Shown here piece by piece: positions 18,281-29,240 of a stretch of 64,000 bases of DNA. The stretch is taken from the NCBI RefSeq assembly GCF_006517275.1, contig NZ_CP041191.1, forward strand, positions 4,025,001 to 4,089,000. The letters are read 5' to 3'. Position 1 is the first letter of the stretch. Every line of letters starts with the position of its first letter. The notes beneath the pieces were generated by a model that made no database searches, was not told the origin of the DNA, and saw nothing but the letters and a program-made list of their open reading frames with translations. The translations under genes and the position numbers were made by a program. The stretch is from Labrenzia sp. PHM005 (lineage in GTDB: Bacteria > Pseudomonadota > Alphaproteobacteria > Rhizobiales > Stappiaceae).

Positions 18281-20197
18281 ATGAGAATCAACCGGTTTGC
18301 CGTGACCGAAATGTCTGATCGGCGCAAAAACACACTGTTTTCTGGTTTGGCCAGGGCTGCTTTCGCATCTGTCGTTGCGGCTGGACTCGGTGCATTTTTG
18401 TGTGCCGCCTCCGGTCTGACAAATAATGCTTATGCCGACGATGAAACTGTTCCGTGGTCTCATGGGATATCCATGCATGGTACCCCAGCTCTTGGACCGG
18501 ATGAACCTTTTCCGTACGCCAATCCTGACGCACCCGAAGGCGGAACACTGACCCTTGGCGTTCAAGGCACATTTAACAGCCTTAATTCCTTTATCATTCA
18601 GGGCGGTTGGACCTCGGCACGTGGGATGCGGGAACGCCAATTTGGCAACAATATCTTCGAAAGCCTCTTGGTCCGCTCATATGCAGAACCTTTTTCACTT
18701 TATGGCCTGCTTGCGCAAAAAGTTCGGATGCCCGACAGCCGGGAGTGGATCGAGTTTGAGCTTAATCCGCAGGCCCGGTTTTCAGATGGTTCTCCGGTGA
18801 CGGTAGACGATGTGATCTTTTCCTTGGAGATCATTGAAGAAAAGGGCCGCCCGCCCTATCGGAATTGGTACGCTCAAATCAAAGAAAAGATTGTCACCGC
18901 GCCAAACCGGCTGAAACTTGTTTTCGAAAACGGCGACAACCGCGAATTGCCGCTGCTGATTGCCCTGGCTCCGGTCTTTTCCAAAAAACACACCGATGCG
19001 GAAAATTTCGACAAGTCGACTTTGACGCCACCTATTGCCTCTGGCCCGTATACGTTCAAAACAATCGAACCGGGACGTTTGGTCGTATATGAGAAGAACC
19101 CGGACTATTGGGCCAAGGATCTGCCTGTAAAGGCCGGGTTCGACAATTTCGATGAGATCCGTGTCGAATACTACCGTGATGAAACGACCCTGCAGGAGTC
19201 GTTCAAAAAAGGCCTCATTGATGTTCTGAAGTTTGGCGATCCAGTGCGCTGGGCAACCGGCTTCGATTTCCCTGCGGCCGAAAATGGCGACGTTATCAAA
19301 CTGGAAATCCCGCGTGGCATCCCCGCCCCAACCCAGGGCATTGCCTTTAATACAAGGCGGGAACAATTTTCAGATCGAAAGACACGCAAGGCCTTGCGCA
19401 TGCTGTTCGATTTTGAGTGGGTCAACCGCAATCTTTATTACGGCCTCTACAAGAGAACTGCAGGATATTGGGACAATTCAGAACTTTCCTCGATTGGCCG
19501 CCCGGCAAGCGTGCGGGAACAAGAATTGCTTGCCCCCTTCCCGGACGCCGTTGATCCAGACGTCATGGATGGGACTTGGCGGCCCGCGGATGCAGATGGG
19601 TCAGGCCGGGACCGAAAGGTTCTAAGGGCTGCTCTTAAAGAGTTTTCCAATGCAGGTTTTGCGCTGAAGGATCGCAAATTGATCCACACTGAAAGCGGAG
19701 AACAGCTCAGCTTTGAAATCCTCTCAAAAAATGAAGACGAGGAAAAACTGGCACTGGCCTATATCCGCACGCTTGGGCTTCTTGGAATTGACGCGAGCGT
19801 GCGCAGCGTAGACCCGTCTCAATTTGAAGACCGCCGCACCCGGCGCGACTTCGATATGGTCTTCAACACTTGGACTGCCTCGCTGTCGCCAGGGGCAGAA
19901 CAATATGGCCGCTGGTCGTCTCAGGCGGCCGATGCGGAAGGCTCTTTCAATTTTGTTGGCGCCAAGGAACCTGTCATCGACGCCTTGATCGACGAAATCG
20001 TCGCGGCTCGCAGCCGGGAAGACTTTATCGATGCGGTGCGTGCGTTTGACCGGATTCTGATATCCGGCGCCTATTCTGTTCCCTTATATCATCTGCCCGA
20101 TTACTGGGCCGCGCATTGGAAACGTATCTCACCTCCAGACCATCACTCCCTTTACGGGGATGAGTTGGACACCTGGTGGTCAACCTCAATCAACTGA
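18281..20197 (+). CDS. extracellular solute-binding protein, peptide/microcin-C type (YejA-like)
   Basis: Periplasmic binding protein of family 5 (638 residues). Seen: basic N-terminus and signal helix, then PWSHGISMHGTPALGPDEPF, ANPDAPEGGTL, FNSLNSFIIQG and FESLLVRSYAEPFSLYGLLA, which match the YejA branch rather than OppA. Normally such proteins serve a YejBEF permease/ATPase, but none adjoins: the next gene on the strand is an adenylate-forming-like gene after 24 bases. Start ATG 18281 follows an AGG at usual spacing; a second ATG at 18311 is possible. Confidence 0.9.
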   Translation: MRINRFAVTEMSDRRKNTLFSGLARAAFASVVAAGLGAFLCAASGLTNNAYADDETVPWSHGISMHGTPALGPDEPFPYANPDAPEGGTLTLGVQGTFNSLNSFIIQGGWTSARGMRERQFGNNIFESLLVRSYAEPFSLYGLLAQKVRMPDSREWIEFELNPQARFSDGSPVTVDDVIFSLEIIEEKGRPPYRNWYAQIKEKIVTAPNRLKLVFENGDNRELPLLIALAPVFSKKHTDAENFDKSTLTPPIASGPYTFKTIEPGRLVVYEKNPDYWAKDLPVKAGFDNFDEIRVEYYRDETTLQESFKKGLIDVLKFGDPVRWATGFDFPAAENGDVIKLEIPRGIPAPTQGIAFNTRREQFSDRKTRKALRMLFDFEWVNRNLYYGLYKRTAGYWDNSELSSIGRPASVREQELLAPFPDAVDPDVMDGTWRPADADGSGRDRKVLRAALKEFSNAGFALKDRKLIHTESGEQLSFEILSKNEDEEKLALAYIRTLGLLGIDASVRSVDPSQFEDRRTRRDFDMVFNTWTASLSPGAEQYGRWSSQAADAEGSFNFVGAKEPVIDALIDEIVAARSREDFIDAVRAFDRILISGAYSVPLYHLPDYWAAHWKRISPPDHHSLYGDELDTWWSTSIN

Positions 20198-20221
20198 TCG
20201 GACCTACGGACGACTTGAGCC

Positions 20222-21856
20222 ATGAAAGTAACGCCTGAAAGCCTGGTACAAGAACATCATGAAAGCGGAGCCTGGTCCGATGTGCCGCTTGATGAAATCT
20301 TCCGGCAAACCGCTGAAATGCATCCAGACCGGATCGCGCTCGTGGACGCACCCGACAGGGCAACCTGGACCGGCGGCGCACCGCGCAAACTCACCTATGC
20401 CCAAGCAGATCGCGAAATCGATCGGCTGGCTGCTTTTTACAATGCCGTCGGCTTGGCAACAGACCACGTCATCGGTGTGCAATCACCGAATACAGTCGAT
20501 ACTGTCATTGCCATTCTAGCTGCGTTCCGCGCCGACCTGATAGTCTCGCCACTTCCCTTGCACTGGCGGCAGAAAAACGTAGTGGATGCATTAAACTCCA
20601 TCGGTGCCAAGGGTTTGATCGCCGCCGACCGGATCGAAACCCGGGACGTCGGCACAGCCGCGCGCGATGTTGCAGCAGAACTCTTTTCTTTGCGGTTTGT
20701 CTTTGGTCTTGGCAAGGATGTACCGGATGGTCTGATTGAACTCGGGCCGATGCTCGCTGAAATGGGCGATGATCTGCAGTTCGAGCCATCTGGTCCGCGT
20801 CCGGATCCGGCGGATCACACAGCGACTATCTGCTGGAGCCGAAGCGGCGAAGAGAATATGCCGATCAGCCGGTGCCACAACCATTGGACCTCCTGTGGCA
20901 ACCTTGTGGTCAAAGAAGCGCACATCAAGGATGGCGGCAATATTCTGGTGCCCTACTCCTTAAGCGGTTTGACTGGTCTGGGTGGTGGTCTGGTGCCTTG
21001 GCTAATGACCGGGGCAACACTGCACCTTCATCACCCAACGTCCCTGGTCAATCTGGCCGAGCACGCAAAAGCGGTGAAGGCCGATGTCGTTATATCACCT
21101 GGACCACTTGCCCAGACGCTCGACCGGAAACTGGCCGGTGAGGACACTACAATCCTTGCGGCCTGGAATATCTCATCACCCCGTCCGGCCACATTTATTC
21201 CCCGGCGGCGATTGGTAGATCTCCACATTGCAGACGAATTTGCACTAACGGCCAGTGCCCGCGGACCATCGGCCAAAGCAAAGGCAATTCCGCTGGGAAA
21301 GCATAGCGGGCCAGACGGGTGTGAAAGCGGGCCAGCCCTTCTAGAAATCTCGGTCTCCGAAGCGGTCGAAGATCAATTGCCGACACTGCTCGTGAAGGGA
21401 CCGATGGTTCCTGATATTGGCTGGCGGACTGTCAATGGAGAACAACGCCGTGTGCGCTGGGAGGGTACCGGTTATTTGAACACCAACATCAAAGTCCAAA
21501 CTACAGAAGACGGTGTCGAAGGTTTCGGTGTTCCGGGTTTCTATGCGCTCGCAACCGGGAACCTTGAAACAATAGACGTGATATACTCTAGTTATCCGGG
21601 AATCAACGAAGCAGCAGCCTTCGTGGTTGAAGACCCGGTCTTGGGTGCACGCATGTACGCAGCGCTGGTTCCTGAAGCTGGACATGTGCCTGACGCCGGA
21701 GCGTTTTTCGCATATCTTGACGCAGAAGGTGTCGACCTTGCCAAAATCCCGCATAGGGTGTTGATATTGCAATCACTGCCGCGTAATCCGGATGGAACTG
21801 TCTGTAGGGACCGCCTGACGATGCGGACACAACGCCTGCCAGCCGCCGTGGCCTGA
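20222..21856 (+). CDS. degenerate adenylate-forming (ANL superfamily) protein
   Basis: 544-residue protein with the overall fold of AMP-dependent acyl-CoA synthetases: N-terminal DEIFRQTAEMHPDRIALVD, LTYAQADREIDRLAAF, GVQSPNTVDTVIAILAA, and C-terminal INEAAAFVVEDP...LPRNPDG. The usual catalytic motifs are altered. The P-loop TSGTTGxPKG position reads SRSGEENMPIS, the TGD motif reads ATGNLE, and the C-terminal catalytic lysine of the GK motif is replaced (PDGTVCRD). Activity is therefore doubtful or unusual. It begins 24 bases after the binding-protein gene and is followed by the receiver-like gene. Fold assignment is moderately firm; function unknown. Confidence 0.75.
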   Translation: MKVTPESLVQEHHESGAWSDVPLDEIFRQTAEMHPDRIALVDAPDRATWTGGAPRKLTYAQADREIDRLAAFYNAVGLATDHVIGVQSPNTVDTVIAILAAFRADLIVSPLPLHWRQKNVVDALNSIGAKGLIAADRIETRDVGTAARDVAAELFSLRFVFGLGKDVPDGLIELGPMLAEMGDDLQFEPSGPRPDPADHTATICWSRSGEENMPISRCHNHWTSCGNLVVKEAHIKDGGNILVPYSLSGLTGLGGGLVPWLMTGATLHLHHPTSLVNLAEHAKAVKADVVISPGPLAQTLDRKLAGEDTTILAAWNISSPRPATFIPRRRLVDLHIADEFALTASARGPSAKAKAIPLGKHSGPDGCESGPALLEISVSEAVEDQLPTLLVKGPMVPDIGWRTVNGEQRRVRWEGTGYLNTNIKVQTTEDGVEGFGVPGFYALATGNLETIDVIYSSYPGINEAAAFVVEDPVLGARMYAALVPEAGHVPDAGAFFAYLDAEGVDLAKIPHRVLILQSLPRNPDGTVCRDRLTMRTQRLPAAVA

Positions 21857-21889
21857 AAAGAATTTCAAGAGCCCGGCTAAGACGGGCCA

Positions 21890-23092
21890 ATGATGGGAAT
21901 TGGGATGGACGTGGAAACCTCGCTCTCTTGGCGCGGACCTTATTGGTATGTCGGACGGTGCCCCATCCGGCAGAACTCCAATGATATTGCGAGGGACCAG
22001 GACATTGCCCTCTTGGGTTTGTTCGAACGCTCAATTTCTCCGCCTGACCAGTTACCTGCCGCAATCATAATCGACATCCAACAGATTCATCCGCAAAACC
22101 GGCCTGGCTTTTTTGAGTGGCTTACAGATCATGTTCGCAGATTACCATGCGATGTTCCCCTTTATATCCTCACGGGAAGTCAGGATGCGCCGGTCGAAGG
22201 TCTACGCCCGATCGCGATCTTGGAACGGTCTGTACCAGACGACATTCTTGTGATGCTGATCTGTATCCATCAAAGGGCCCTGATGCGATCGGAAGAGGCT
22301 CGGATCCGGCGCCGGGTCTTTGGCCGGGTGCCCGGCTTTGGCGCAGCACCTCATTATTCGGGCGGAAGCGGGCTGATGGTCGTTGGCGTCAGCGGACGAT
22401 TTTTGGAATGGCAAGCGGCCAGTGACCATAATGTTGAAGTCGTCGGCGCGTTTGACGGCAACATGGCCACTGAGTTCATGGCGCAACGGGCGTTTGATGC
22501 AGTCGTCATCGACAGCAGTGTTGAAGACACCATCGACTACATGCAACAAATCCGCAGAGATGCACGATTCGCGAGTTTGCCGGTGCTTGCGGTCTGCGAA
22601 TATCAGGAAGACGTTGTTGCCCTATTCCGCAATGGCGCATCCGATGTGCTGTTAGGGCGCAATCGTCCAGAAACACTGAATAGGCGTCTTGCCTCTGCCA
22701 TTCGCCTGGGTAAACGCCGGCGCCTTGCCGACCGAGTGCTTTCGGAAAGCCACATGTGGTTGCGCCAGCAAATTACAATCGGCGGCCTCGATCAGCAGCG
22801 TTATGAGGCCTATTTGGAAACAACAGCCAACGCCATGGCGGCCCGCGGATTAGACCTTTGGGAAATGCATTTGACGCCGGAGAATTTCAATCTTCCGGCT
22901 CCAACACCGGAAGATACAGCCGAACTCAATGGTACGCTATTGTCTGTGGCGGATGCCACCAGCCGTGATGAAGATCTTGTGTGCCTGGTGAAGGGCGTCG
23001 GACCCGTCGCTGTCCTCAAAAACGAAGCTGGCACTTTAAGGCTCCAAAAACGGATCCATTCAATCCTCGCGCATACGGTCATCAACCCATGA
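21890..23092 (+). CDS. receiver-domain-like protein of unknown function
   Basis: 400-residue cytoplasmic protein. Two regions look like CheY-type receiver folds. The first (about residues 45-120) has PAAIIIDIQQI and PLYILTGS. The second (about 160-280) has FDAVVIDSS with a possible phospho-acceptor aspartate, IRRDARFASLPVLAVCEY and DVVALFRNGASDVLL, the arrangement seen in the tandem receivers of PleD-type diguanylate cyclases. The last 110 residues show no GGDEF motif. There are no membrane segments. It may be a degenerate regulator. It follows the ANL-like gene by 33 bases and probably shares its transcript. Confidence 0.6.
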   Translation: MMGIGMDVETSLSWRGPYWYVGRCPIRQNSNDIARDQDIALLGLFERSISPPDQLPAAIIIDIQQIHPQNRPGFFEWLTDHVRRLPCDVPLYILTGSQDAPVEGLRPIAILERSVPDDILVMLICIHQRALMRSEEARIRRRVFGRVPGFGAAPHYSGGSGLMVVGVSGRFLEWQAASDHNVEVVGAFDGNMATEFMAQRAFDAVVIDSSVEDTIDYMQQIRRDARFASLPVLAVCEYQEDVVALFRNGASDVLLGRNRPETLNRRLASAIRLGKRRRLADRVLSESHMWLRQQITIGGLDQQRYEAYLETTANAMAARGLDLWEMHLTPENFNLPAPTPEDTAELNGTLLSVADATSRDEDLVCLVKGVGPVAVLKNEAGTLRLQKRIHSILAHTVINP

Positions 23093-23177
23093 TCGGTGTG
23101 CCCGCCCACTTGCTGGTGTACCGTTTGGCTCCATATCAGGGTCAGTCATCCAAATTCCAACAACCAGGTTCCCGCGT

Positions 23178-23852
23178 ATGAGCACATCTCCCGCAATCAC
23201 CGTCGATGTCGTATCAGATGTCATGTGCCCCTGGTGTTATATTGGCAAACGGCGGCTCGAAGCTGCGATCAAACAAGTCCCCGACCTGACTGTTGACGTG
23301 CGCTGGCACCCGTTTCAGCTGGATGCGACACTCCCGAAGACCGGGAAAGATCGGCAGCAGTATCTGAGTGATAAGTTTGGTGGTCTGGAACGGGCCAAAC
23401 AGGTCTATGCACAGATTGAGGCCGCAGGCCGCGAAGAAGGCATTCCTTTTGCCTTCGATAAAATCAAACTGTCACCAAACACACTTGATTGCCACCGGCT
23501 GATCCTGTGGTCGCGCGTTGATGACGTGCAAAATGATGTGGTTGAGCGATTGTTCAAGGCCTATTTCATTGACGGCGAAGATCTGACCCAAACTGATCTG
23601 CTTGTCCGGATATCTGATCACGCCGGAATGGAATCTGATCTCGTTGAACAGCTTTATGAAACGGTGACGGATCTCGATAAGATCCAAGCGCAAATTGCCA
23701 AAGCTCAGGAAACGGGCGTCACTGGCGTCCCATGTTTCATAATAGATGGCCGGTTCGTTTTGGCAGGCGCAGAAAAAGCCGAGACAATTGCTGCCGCGCT
23801 TCAGCACGCAGAAGAAACCCGAGCCAATCCAGACGCAGAACCGGTTACTTGA
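23178..23852 (+). CDS. DsbA-family FrnE-like oxidoreductase
   Basis: 224-residue thioredoxin-fold protein without signal peptide, so cytoplasmic. Seen: VVSDVMCPWCYIGKRRLE with the CPWC redox/active-site motif at the N-terminus, RWHPFQLDATLPKTG, and the cis-proline region ETGVTGVPCFIIDGRFVLAGAE. This is the COG2761/FrnE branch (related to 2-hydroxychromene-2-carboxylate isomerase) rather than a periplasmic DsbA. The partner substrate is unknown. It ends at a strong hairpin shared with the convergent gene. Confidence 0.9.
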   Translation: MSTSPAITVDVVSDVMCPWCYIGKRRLEAAIKQVPDLTVDVRWHPFQLDATLPKTGKDRQQYLSDKFGGLERAKQVYAQIEAAGREEGIPFAFDKIKLSPNTLDCHRLILWSRVDDVQNDVVERLFKAYFIDGEDLTQTDLLVRISDHAGMESDLVEQLYETVTDLDKIQAQIAKAQETGVTGVPCFIIDGRFVLAGAEKAETIAAALQHAEETRANPDAEPVT

Positions 23853-23854
23853 AG

Positions 23855-23893
23855 AAAAACCCGGATTTGCAGTCACTTTGTGCAAATCCGGGT
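23855..23893 (-). terminator. terminator between the FrnE-like and JmjC-like genes
   Basis: Perfect 13-bp stem ACCCGGATTTGCA / TGCAAATCCGGGT with a 9-base loop. On the minus strand the stem is followed by TTTTT, so it best fits the gene at 23927. On the plus strand it lies directly after the FrnE-like stop codon and can act in both directions. Confidence 0.85.
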
Positions 23894-23926
23894 CTCAAAT
23901 TTCAAACAACAAAATACCGTAACTGG

Positions 23927-24874
23927 TTACTTGGCGTAGGGTTCGATATCGACATAACCGAGCTCTGTGGATGGATCGAGGCGGAAATCAATCATCCGCT
24001 GAACCTTGCGCTTCTTCTCGAGTTTCAACCGTTTCCACGCCAACGCCGCAGCTGCCTTCGGATAGACTTGCCATCCCTTGGGTTCGGTCGACAGGCCCTT
24101 GAGGCCCAAAGTCCGCCTTAGAACACCATTGCCGTAGCGCACTGCGAATTCGTGGCGAATGTCCCGCGTCCAGTGTTCTGTGGTTACAGAAATGTTCAGG
24201 CAATCGTGGTTTTCGACCCGATGCGGCCCATAGAGCGGCCAATGCATCATCTCACCCGCCTCTAGATCATGCACTTCAGCATAATCGTCGAACCAAGGTT
24301 TGAACGGCACTTCCTCTTCGGTTTCCTGCATGAGGATTTTCTCGATCGACTCCTCGGTCAGGAATGCTTCACTGATCGGGTAGACATACACCCGCTTTTT
24401 GCCGTGCAGCTGCCAGAGGCTCTGCCCTTGAATATCTGCATGATAGTAGACTTGGATCTTTGGCGACGACACCAGAAGCGTCATGTTGCGCATAAAGGTT
24501 TTCAAACCCGGAACACGGGATTCAAACTCAGAAAAGATCTGGTTCAGAACCTTTTCGTATTGCGGGTCAATGTCCATGATCCGGAAAACATTGATCCAGA
24601 GACGTCCGTTGCGGATACAGTCGATAACTTCCTGACCGCTTAAGTTGCCGATTTCACCGTGGCGCCATTCCTTAACGTTCTTGTCATGCCCCATGGTGTT
24701 CAAGGTGTAATGCTGCAGTGGCAGCTTATCGATCAGTTTTCCAAGCGCCTCTTCGGAAAACAGTCCAGTCTCGGCCAGCCGATGCTTCAGTTTGACATTG
24801 TGCCGGTCAAACAACATGCTGTGTTTGTCCTGCCAATCGGCAATAATATCGTTGTTTTGAGAAAATGCATTCAT
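23927..24874 (-). CDS. JmjC/cupin-like 2-oxoglutarate-dependent oxygenase-like protein
   Basis: 315-residue soluble protein. The core reads VYYHADIQGQSLWQLHGKKR...VYVYP and later LEAGEMMHWPLYGPHRVEN. The HxD followed about 80-90 residues later by H matches the metal triad of JmjC/cupin-8 type Fe(II)/2-oxoglutarate oxygenases, which in bacteria hydroxylate protein side chains or small molecules (family knowledge). I chose ATG 24874; a GTG at 24889 is also in frame. The ~210-base upstream region is very AT-rich. Substrate unknown. Confidence 0.7.
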   Translation of the reverse strand: MNAFSQNNDIIADWQDKHSMLFDRHNVKLKHRLAETGLFSEEALGKLIDKLPLQHYTLNTMGHDKNVKEWRHGEIGNLSGQEVIDCIRNGRLWINVFRIMDIDPQYEKVLNQIFSEFESRVPGLKTFMRNMTLLVSSPKIQVYYHADIQGQSLWQLHGKKRVYVYPISEAFLTEESIEKILMQETEEEVPFKPWFDDYAEVHDLEAGEMMHWPLYGPHRVENHDCLNISVTTEHWTRDIRHEFAVRYGNGVLRRTLGLKGLSTEPKGWQVYPKAAAALAWKRLKLEKKRKVQRMIDFRLDPSTELGYVDIEPYAK

Positions 24875-25028
24875 GACGCAGCCTATCACCTAAAGTTGAA
24901 CGCTGCCTTTTTATAGATCTACATTAAATATATTGTAAATATTTGCATTGTTTTCATGGTTAATACATTAACCTTCTTTCTTCCGTTATTTCAATATTAT
25001 CAACACCGGCAACGTTATTGGTTAACAA

Positions 25029-25057
25029 AAGAAAATACCTCCCAGGTGACTGGGAGG
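25029..25057 (-). terminator. rho-independent terminator of eno
   Basis: CCTCCCAG / CTGGGAGG stem with a GTGA loop. On the minus strand it is followed by TATTTTCTTTTG, about 30 bases after the enolase stop codon. Confidence 0.88.
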
Positions 25058-25085
25058 CATTCATTCAATCCTAAAAGACGGTGGA

Positions 25086-26481
<1,396 letters not shown>

Positions 26482-26487
26482 AAACGA

Positions 26488-27339
26488 TCAGGCAGATGCG
26501 CCTGCAGATTTTTTAACGACGGCATCAATTGCCTTCAGTTCGCTCAGCAAAGCACCGAGATTTCGAAGGGCAATCATGTTCGGGCCATCAGATGATGTTG
26601 TATTTTCCGGATCCGGATGGGTTTCGATGAAGACACCGCCGACGCCCACGGCCACCGCCGCCCGGGCAAGGACCGCAACCATCGCTCGGTCGCCGCCAGA
26701 TGATCCACCGAGTCCGCCTGGCTGCTGGACAGAGTGCGTCGCATCAAACACAACTGGCGCACCGGTTTCCGCCATAATCGGCAAGGAACGCATATCGCTG
26801 ACCAGCGTATTGTAACCAAAACTTGCCCCGCGTTCGGTCAGAAGCACGTTCGGATTGCCCGAGTCCGTCACTTTGCGCAGAACATTTTTCATGTCCCAGG
26901 GCGCCAGAAACTGACCTTTTTTGACATTCACCACTGCACCGGTTTCAGCCGCAGCAACAAGCAGATCCGTCTGACGGCACAAGAAGGCCGGGATCTGCAA
27001 TACATCGACGACCTCGGCAACCGGAGCACATTGCTCGGCATTGTGAATGTCTGTCAGGACCGGCAGCCCAAATGTCTCTTTAATTTCGGCGAATATCGGC
27101 AGGGCTTCGTTTAAGCCAATGCCGCGGGTGGCTGACAAGGACGTGCGGTTCGCTTTGTCAAAGGAGCTCTTGTAAACGACCGGAATGCCAAGACCGCCTG
27201 CGATTTCCTTAACTGCTGCCGCGCATTCCATCGCGTGATCGCGGCTTTCGAGCTGGCAAGGGCCGGCGATCAGGCTGAACGGCGCAGTGTTGCTGAAGGA
27301 AACGTCCCCCACTTTTACGGTGCGGTTTGCCTCGGTCAT
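26488..27339 (-). CDS. kdsA: 3-deoxy-8-phosphooctulonate (KDO-8-P) synthase
   Basis: Condenses phosphoenolpyruvate with arabinose-5-phosphate to KDO-8-phosphate for the LPS inner core. The 283-residue protein contains [78 protein letters not shown] and a C-terminal [17 protein letters not shown]. The cysteine in the GPCQLE motif and the late Asp-Gly-Pro region do not by themselves settle the metal-dependent versus independent class. ATG is preceded by AAGGA. Upstream is the galU promoter region (divergent). Confidence 0.97.
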   Translation of the reverse strand: MTEANRTVKVGDVSFSNTAPFSLIAGPCQLESRDHAMECAAAVKEIAGGLGIPVVYKSSFDKANRTSLSATRGIGLNEALPIFAEIKETFGLPVLTDIHNAEQCAPVAEVVDVLQIPAFLCRQTDLLVAAAETGAVVNVKKGQFLAPWDMKNVLRKVTDSGNPNVLLTERGASFGYNTLVSDMRSLPIMAETGAPVVFDATHSVQQPGGLGGSSGGDRAMVAVLARAAVAVGVGGVFIETHPDPENTTSSDGPNMIALRNLGALLSELKAIDAVVKKSAGASA

Positions 27340-27703
27340 AAACGGTCCTTTTCAAGAAAACTGCCAACGAAACCGCCTGCAGGAAGTGCGTTGCGGCCAA
27401 TGACGGAATTTTGCGTGTTCAATAGCCTTCTTTTCCGGAACCTGCAACATCAACGCGACCAGAACAGCGCTCCTGATTAAATCGATTTAACATCTCCGCA
27501 TTATGCCGGTCAGGAACTCCACAGAAGTCGATATCGACGAGAACGTAATATTTAAGAAACATATGAAATTGTACTAAGGGCAAATCGACGAGTTGCCGTA
27601 ACGGCTGGTCGACCTTTTGAATGGACACCAAATGGGCTATATCCCGCGTCGTGGAATTCCTTCGGCCGGTTGGCAGTATGTGTTTGAATTGGAATATAAA
27701 GAT
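27340..27703. promoter_or_regulatory. divergent regulatory region between kdsA and galU
   Basis: 364 bases without a supported gene. It must hold the promoters of both flanking genes. A perfect 14-bp palindrome TTAAATCGATTTAA lies at 27477-27490 and is a candidate operator. The open frame that continues galU upstream (27617-27703) lacks a ribosome-binding site and family homology. No tRNA or riboswitch-like structure was recognised. Confidence 0.45.
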
Positions 27704-28597
27704 ATGACGAAACCGATCCGCAAAGCCGTTCTTCCTGTCGCGGGGCTTGGCACACGTTTCCTTCCGGCCACAAAGGCAGTCCCCAAGGAAATGCTGACCA
27801 TCGTTGACCGCCCGATCATTCAGTACGTGGTCGATGAAGCGCGGGCGGCCGGCATTGAGCATATCGTTTTTGTCACCGGCCGGAACAAACAGGTGATCGA
27901 GGATCACTTCGATGTCGCCTATGAGCTTGAAGACACCCTGAAGTCCCGCAACAAAACAGCTGCCCTGGATCTTCTGGAAAAACATCGCCCGGTACCGGGG
28001 TCCACAAGCTTCACCCGCCAGCAAGCCCCGCTCGGACTTGGTCACGCGATCTGGTGCGCGCGCGATATCATTGGCGACGAACCTTTTGCGATCCTGCTTC
28101 CGGATGTGATCATCAAATCGGAAGTCAGTTGCCTGAAACAGATGGTCGATCTTTATAACACCACTGGCGGCAACATCATCGCCGTTGAAGAGGTCCCGGA
28201 AGACCAGACGCAGAACTACGGCATTGTGGAATTGTCTGACAAGATCAACGGCAATGCGGACAAGATCACCAACATGGTCGAAAAACCAGCTCCGGGCTCA
28301 GCGCCGTCCAATCTAATGATCACCGGGCGTTACATCCTACAGCCGCAGATATTTGATTTGCTGTCCAATCAGGCCACTGGTGCCGGCGGCGAAATCCAGC
28401 TCACCGACAGCATGCTCAAACTCATGGAAGAGCAATCCTTTGCTTCAGTCAAATTCGAAGGCCGGAGTTTTGACTGCGGCTCTAAAGCCGGTTTTTTGAG
28501 CGCCAACATAGCGTTTGGCCTCGACGATCCGAAACTTGCCAAAGAAATCCTGCCTTTCATGCAAGAAATGATCGATCAACCGGCTGCGGCTGAATAA
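27704..28597 (+). CDS. galU: UTP-glucose-1-phosphate uridylyltransferase
   Basis: Makes UDP-glucose from UTP and glucose-1-phosphate, feeding polysaccharide and LPS synthesis. 297 residues: AVLPVAGLGTRFLPATKAVPKEM (pyrophosphorylase signature), VDEARAAGIEHIVFVTGRNK, PLGLGHAIWCARD, ILLPDVI, NYGIVE, MVEKPAPGSAPSNL, EIQLTDSM and FDCGSKAGFL. Start ATG 27704 begins exactly at the family N-terminus (MTKPIRKAV). The Shine-Dalgarno sequence is weak. A clear terminator follows the gene. Confidence 0.97.
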   Translation: MTKPIRKAVLPVAGLGTRFLPATKAVPKEMLTIVDRPIIQYVVDEARAAGIEHIVFVTGRNKQVIEDHFDVAYELEDTLKSRNKTAALDLLEKHRPVPGSTSFTRQQAPLGLGHAIWCARDIIGDEPFAILLPDVIIKSEVSCLKQMVDLYNTTGGNIIAVEEVPEDQTQNYGIVELSDKINGNADKITNMVEKPAPGSAPSNLMITGRYILQPQIFDLLSNQATGAGGEIQLTDSMLKLMEEQSFASVKFEGRSFDCGSKAGFLSANIAFGLDDPKLAKEILPFMQEMIDQPAAAE

Positions 28598-28621
28598 AGA
28601 ATTATCCAATCTTAAGGGAAG

Positions 28622-28660
28622 CCGGTTGTGTTTTTACAATCGGGTTTTCTTTGTTTTCTG
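28622..28660 (+). terminator. rho-independent terminator of galU
   Basis: Eight-pair stem CCGGTTGT / ACAATCGG (one G-T pair) with a GTTTTT loop, followed by GTTTTCTTTGTTTT, 25 bases after the stop codon. Confidence 0.82.
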
Positions 28661-28805
28661 GACACATATTTCCGATTAGACCTGTAATAACTTTCAGTAT
28701 TTTTAAGTTATTTCGCCACTTTCCGCAGGGGATTTCTCGGCATTTAAAATCTAGAAAGGATTCGGAGGCGTATACTGATCATGTTGGCGAAAGGAGACAC
28801 TGATC

Positions 28806-29240
28806 ATGGCAGCCTCTCAGTTCCAAAAAATCGCAGCAGCCGCACTGTTGGGCGCCTGCTTGTCGTTTAGCCCCGCTTCGGCAAGTGACAGCACAGACAG
28901 CTCGCTGTTTCAATCCATTATCAAAGACCAAATGAGCGCCTTCGCCGCTGGCGATGCCAAGGCCGCTTTTTCATATGCAACACGTTCGCTCCAACAAAAA
29001 TTCCAAACGCCGGAATTCTTTATGGAGATGGTCCGTCAAGGTTACCGGCCAGTCTATGAGCCCCAAAGTGTGACTTTTGGCCGTTCGAAAGTGACGAAAT
29101 ACGGCCCGACGCAGGAAGTCTATGTCACTGGACCAAAGGGCCAGAACTGGCTCGCACTTTATGCCTTTGAACAGCAAAATGATGGCGGCTGGCGGATTTC
29201 CGGGTGCTATTTGACCAAATCCGAAGGTTTTGCGGCTTAA
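28806..29240 (+). CDS. DUF4864 exported protein
   Basis: 144-residue protein with an N-terminal signal peptide (KIAAAALLGACLSFSPASAS) and a SnoaL/NTF2-like DUF4864 domain: IIKDQMSAFAAGDAKAAFSYA, MVRQGYRPVYEPQSV and GGWRISGCYLTKSEG at the end. Family function is unknown; a periplasmic location is inferred from the signal. AAGGAG stands about ten bases before the ATG. It is conserved in alphaproteobacteria as a single gene (family knowledge). Confidence 0.85.
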   Translation: MAASQFQKIAAAALLGACLSFSPASASDSTDSSLFQSIIKDQMSAFAAGDAKAAFSYATRSLQQKFQTPEFFMEMVRQGYRPVYEPQSVTFGRSKVTKYGPTQEVYVTGPKGQNWLALYAFEQQNDGGWRISGCYLTKSEGFAA

